The translations under genes were made by a program, and so were the position numbers. Positions 60,790 through 64,000 of a stretch of 64,000 nt of DNA are shown in pieces. The stretch covers positions 62,001 to 126,000 of the forward strand of contig JBBIKW010000005.1 in NCBI GenBank assembly GCA_037445225.1. The letters are read 5' to 3'. Origin of the DNA: M3007 sp037445225. GTDB lineage: Bacteria; Bacteroidota; Bacteroidia; Chitinophagales; Saprospiraceae. The stretch's first letter is position 1, and each line of letters begins with the position of its first letter. The notes beneath the pieces are model-generated. The model did not search any database and was not told the DNA's origin. It saw nothing but the letters and a program-made list of their open reading frames with translations.

Positions 60790-63597
60790 TTAAAGTTGGA
60801 GATGAGGGACGGCCTGGCGGCCTAAGTAGTCTCCCAACATGCGATACGCTTCAAACTGATTTTCGTCGAAGTACTGGTCGGCGGTGCTTTCGTGAGGAAA
60901 TTTCGGATAGGCGCGGGCGTAGTTGCGCACATAGGTGGAAAGCTCGCTCTGTACGGTGGGGTCTGGCAGGGAGGGCTTTAGATAGATGAGTTTGCCCTCG
61001 AGCGCCGGAGCATGGGGTGTTTCCGGATAGCAGATCTTCCCAATGGTGATGCAGCAGGGAGCATAAGGGGTGTCGGAGCGGGTCGAAGTCGGAAGCAATG
61101 GGCTGAGGTCGATGTGAATGTCGATGTTGTAGATAGACTTAGCTAGCCGTATGGCCTGATTTAGAGAGGCGAAGGCATAGGACGCGTCTTCTTCGAAATC
61201 GCCTACCACAATTGTGCAGCAGCGGCGTTGGAGCAGCGGGATGAGGCCTAAGTTGCCGCCGGTATGTCCGCCATCGGATACGTAGACGCGGCGGGTTTTT
61301 GCGTGGAGCGTGCCGGTCATTTCGCGCAGGAGGTAGAGCAGCCAAAAGGGGTAGCGCCGAGCCAGGCGTGCCAACCGGGCGCGCAAGCGAGGCCATATAG
61401 ATGCTTCCAGGCGAGCCCGTTGCTCTGCTTCTGCCTCTTTGTGGAGGAACCAAGGGTTGTCGATCCAATATCCGGTGCGCAGATTGAGCAGGGTGAGGTA
61501 AAAATTCGAGGCGGCAAAGCCCATGAAGCCCATTCCGCTGGCCACCGCAGCAGCCGAGATGGTCATGGCGGTATTGAGCTTCATGTGTCCGTTGCGGTAG
61601 CGCTTGGTGTAGTAGTAGCCCGTCGTTCGGGAGCCCACAAAGAACTTGGAAAAGATAAAGTGGTCGCTTCGAAGGGTTTTTTGAGCGAGATCTTCCGTTC
61701 CTTGCAAGTTGAGCGCCCCTACGATAAGGTGATAAGGCCCTTTTTCGTTCCCATCGCCGAGGTTAGCTATGCGCAGGTTTTCGTGGTTGCGCAGGGTTAC
61801 GTCGAAGAGCCCTTTTGGGTGGACGCGCTTGGAGCGCAGGTCTTCGGCGGGATTTCGCTCCACACGGCCGTCGGTGCGCAAAAACGCCTCCGTCAGCCGG
61901 TCGCGATAGAAGTAGTGCAGCGAGATGTCGTTGGAGTTGGCAGCAAAGCCTAACAGCACCAGCAATACTAAGGCGATAGCAGAAAGTGCTAATGTCACGA
62001 CTAAGCGCTCGCTGGGATGTGAAGTCCACTGAGCTTCCAGTTCAAATAAAGCAGTGGATACGCCCGCAAGCGCCACGCCCACGAGTAAAAAAATGGAGAA
62101 ATTCAACAAGGGCTTTTGCACTTTGCGCAAAAACGCTTGCCATACCCCCTGGATGCCGCTTTTCCCTGCTAAACTCTGCGCGGTGATGTAGTAGGCCACC
62201 GCTACCGGGATGAAGGAGAATAAAAGGCGGGTCAGCAGACCATGCTTGCCAAAGAGCAAGAGGATAATGATAGGCAAAGCGAGCGCTGTCACCCATCCCA
62301 AAAAAGAACTCCCTTGAATGCCCGTATAAAACGAACGATACATGCGCCCAGCCACTGGCTCTGCCCGGTGGTTGATGAGATACAGCGATATCAGCCCAAT
62401 GGACACTACCGTCAATCCTGCTGCAAAACACGCGGGAAGGGCCATTATGATGAAATATTCCCTGTCGCGCAAATAGCCCATCTGGAACAGTGCAATGCAT
62501 ACAGCATACGATAGGGCCGGACCAAGCAGATAGGCGATAAATAGGAAGCTCTTTTCAAAAGGCTTGGCGACATATTGAAACAGATTTTGGCCGCCGGGGC
62601 GGTCATAGTAGTGGTCGGTAGTAGGGTCTTTGAAGCGGCTTTCCTCGCTTTCCATCTGAGTGACGCGGATGGGAATGCGGCGGGCATAGAGAATAGCTCC
62701 CACAACGACGAGACAGCCCAACAAGAAGAAAAGGAAAGCCAACTCCCATCGGCGTTCAACGGCGTGTACGATGAGGTATATCTGTGGCCACAAGTAGTGA
62801 CTCGCCCAGTAGATGAGTTTGTCCCCTGCAGAGAGCTTATCCCACTCCTCGCTTCCCTTAAAGTGCGTTTCTGGGATGGGCTGCTCCGAAGGGTGCTGTT
62901 GGTTATAGAAAGAGGCCGCCTTTTCCAGGTGGTCGATGAAGTAACCGTCAGAGAGGGTAGCAAAGAGCACGTGATGCAGGAGCACAATAGCGGATAGCGC
63001 CAACAGAAAAAGGCTTATATGGATGAGCAAGCCCGAGACGACTGTACCCACTGCTCGGCTGACGTCCCAACCCAAGATGCCCGGTCGCGGCGTTAGGTAT
63101 TCCCCGTAGCGGCGCAGATGCAACAGCTGGTGTTTAGCAGACAGGCGCGTGCGCTCCAAAGGTGCGTATTCGTATGCGGTTTCCGGAGATAACGGGCAGT
63201 CTTTCGGGCCTAAGCCCATTTCTTCAACTCGATAGCGCTCGTTGACATTGGGCTCGGCGCTGTACTTCTTTACAGTGTTGGGTTCTCGGCTCAGCAGCGA
63301 AGAAAGGCAGGCTCCGATATAGCCGCCGCCGGAGACGGTGCTCAAATAGTCGAAAAGCTTAAGGACGTCAGCTCGGATGAACGCCTGGAGCAGTCCCAAT
63401 CCCAGCGTGGCCGAGCGAATACCGCCTCCGGAAATGGCCAAGCCGACGATGTTGTCGTCGCTTAGCGGCGGCAACCCATTTCGCTGGCGCCGCTCTTTTA
63501 GGTAACCCTCTCGCTCTACAGCCAACACATGGTGGGTGCGCTCGACGTAATCGGGCGGATGAAGCGGGTCAAAAGAAGGGAGAGTAGGTGTTTTCAT
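60790..63597 (-). CDS. Patatin-like phospholipase with internal membrane region
   Basis: A 935-residue protein. The N-terminal catalytic part has the oxyanion motif ISGGGIRSATLG (about 56-67) and nucleophile Ser89 in LSTVSGGGYIGA. From about residue 185 to 560 there are many hydrophobic segments, perhaps nine transmembrane helices. The second part of the catalytic dyad, Asp near residue 775, appears in VYVSDGGHTGGNLG, 690 residues after the serine. So a membrane domain is inserted into the hydrolase fold. Patatins act as lipid acyl hydrolases. The C-terminus ends in a helical segment YFDENQFEAYRMLGDYLG. Function of the membrane part unknown. Confidence 0.85.
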   Translation of the reverse strand: MKTPTLPSFDPLHPPDYVERTHHVLAVEREGYLKERRQRNGLPPLSDDNIVGLAISGGGIRSATLGLGLLQAFIRADVLKLFDYLSTVSGGGYIGACLSSLLSREPNTVKKYSAEPNVNERYRVEEMGLGPKDCPLSPETAYEYAPLERTRLSAKHQLLHLRRYGEYLTPRPGILGWDVSRAVGTVVSGLLIHISLFLLALSAIVLLHHVLFATLSDGYFIDHLEKAASFYNQQHPSEQPIPETHFKGSEEWDKLSAGDKLIYWASHYLWPQIYLIVHAVERRWELAFLFFLLGCLVVVGAILYARRIPIRVTQMESEESRFKDPTTDHYYDRPGGQNLFQYVAKPFEKSFLFIAYLLGPALSYAVCIALFQMGYLRDREYFIIMALPACFAAGLTVVSIGLISLYLINHRAEPVAGRMYRSFYTGIQGSSFLGWVTALALPIIILLLFGKHGLLTRLLFSFIPVAVAYYITAQSLAGKSGIQGVWQAFLRKVQKPLLNFSIFLLVGVALAGVSTALFELEAQWTSHPSERLVVTLALSAIALVLLVLLGFAANSNDISLHYFYRDRLTEAFLRTDGRVERNPAEDLRSKRVHPKGLFDVTLRNHENLRIANLGDGNEKGPYHLIVGALNLQGTEDLAQKTLRSDHFIFSKFFVGSRTTGYYYTKRYRNGHMKLNTAMTISAAAVASGMGFMGFAASNFYLTLLNLRTGYWIDNPWFLHKEAEAEQRARLEASIWPRLRARLARLARRYPFWLLYLLREMTGTLHAKTRRVYVSDGGHTGGNLGLIPLLQRRCCTIVVGDFEEDASYAFASLNQAIRLAKSIYNIDIHIDLSPLLPTSTRSDTPYAPCCITIGKICYPETPHAPALEGKLIYLKPSLPDPTVQSELSTYVRNYARAYPKFPHESTADQYFDENQFEAYRMLGDYLGRQAVPHLQL

Positions 63598-63652
63598 GCA
63601 AGTCGGTTAGGCGCAACAAATGAACGGCAATATTGCCTGAAAAGAAAAAGCC

Positions 63653-64000
63653 TCAGAGATATTCTTCGGCATTGTCTGCTCCTACGCGAAGAGCCTTTCG
63701 CTTTTGTTGGTTGGGTACAGTGCCAAATACGTAGTCCCAAAGGGGAGAGGAAACGCCAAACATGACGTCGTCCTTGCTGTAATGGTGGATGGCGTGATTG
63801 ATCCACAGCACCTTCAAAAAGTTCTTCGGCATTTTGAAGATGTGGACAGAATAGTGGATTGTCAGGTAAAGAGCATAGCCTACCATAAAACCCGCTAAAA
63901 AGGAGAAGGCGTACTGGCCGAGCAACAACCGGAAGATACCTAAGAGCACGGTGCCAATGACTACGCTTAACACCGGCGGCATGGCTAACCGACTTTTGTC
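63653..64000 (-). CDS. Sterol desaturase/fatty acid hydroxylase-family protein, C-terminal part
   Basis: At least 115 residues of the C-terminal end; the N-terminus lies beyond the window. The His motifs of the membrane di-iron family are visible: HYSVH and NHAIHHYSKDDVMFGVSSPLWDYVFGT (described; His at several positions). These enzymes hydroxylate or desaturate lipids, sterols or carotenoids in the membrane. It lies 55 bp downstream of the patatin gene's start, on the same strand, suggesting a lipid-related pair. Partial gene, family firm. Confidence 0.85.
   Translation of the reverse strand, partial: DKSRLAMPPVLSVVIGTVLLGIFRLLLGQYAFSFLAGFMVGYALYLTIHYSVHIFKMPKNFLKVLWINHAIHHYSKDDVMFGVSSPLWDYVFGTVPNQQKRKALRVGADNAEEYL

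Noticed and set aside
1..64000. Insertion sequences, prophage, integrase, tRNA or rRNA genes
   Set aside because: I looked for transposase and integrase patterns and tRNA/rRNA cores by reading through the window and found none; this was by eye and could miss short degenerate elements.

Overview
The window looks like chromosomal DNA of a Bacteroidota bacterium, probably near the Saprospirales/Chitinophagales. The evidence is type IX secretion (T9SS) cargo tails (a type-A tail on a serine hydrolase, a gliding-motility-associated C-terminal domain on a 2,653-residue repeat protein), a PorP/SprF-family protein, an OmpA/WD40-like envelope protein, a DUF2795-type small protein, and many start sites preceded by the Bacteroidota -7 box TAnnTTTG rather than a clear Shine-Dalgarno. 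I see no rRNA, tRNA, CRISPR array, insertion sequence or prophage.

Layout. 1-9.2 kb: one uninterrupted plus-strand cluster of ten genes, apparently a catabolic operon for a cyclic amide or similar compound: HyuB-type hydrolase (cut by the window edge), MDR reductase, an alpha/beta-hydrolase-fold protein without its catalytic residues, FAD oxidoreductase, class III CoA-transferase, dihydropyrimidinase-like amidohydrolase, a small unknown, a CpeT-like lipoprotein, a methyltransferase and an NTF2-like protein. 9.2-17.8 kb: secreted serine hydrolase, ComM-type AAA ATPase, 2-oxoglutarate/Fe(II) oxygenase, a lipoprotein split by a frameshift in a 10-base homopolymer, a BNR/VPS10-like propeller protein and a HAD phosphatase. 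17.9-28 kb: OmpA protein, threonine synthase, hydrolase, heme A synthase, FeoB/FeoA, TrhO and a methionine-type aminotransferase. 28-32 kb: small lipoprotein, Mpo1-like membrane protein, enoyl-CoA hydratase, LOG protein, amino-acid permease. 32-41 kb: PorP/SprF and the giant repeat protein. 41-50.6 kb: DUF1573 protein, SDR, TypA, QueA, DUF2795, Crp/Fnr regulator, PKD/DUF11-like surface protein, two thioredoxin-fold proteins. 50.6-64 kb: CrcB, L27 (with an extra domain), L21, TPR protein, epimerase, cytochrome c, D-lactate-type dehydrogenase, PdxA, leucyl aminopeptidase, TPR-adenylate cyclase, membrane patatin and a sterol-desaturase-family protein cut by the right edge.

The most striking signals outside ordinary genes lie between 19.5 and 23.3 kb. 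Two parS-like palindromes sit before and inside the threonine synthase gene. About 2-3 kb further on, three perfect DnaA boxes plus looser ones fall in the 3' two-thirds of this stretch, within the heme A synthase gene and the following 408-bp gene-free region. Together they suggest a chromosomal replication origin with its ParB-loading sites. Other points worth attention are a ribosomal protein L27 fused to a helix-hairpin-helix-like domain, a run of 17 tandem repeats each exactly 80 residues long, and the uncharacterised cluster at the left end.

Start codons were moved inward from the longest open frame wherever a -7 box, a signal peptide or the family N-terminus pointed to a later start; each entry says so.
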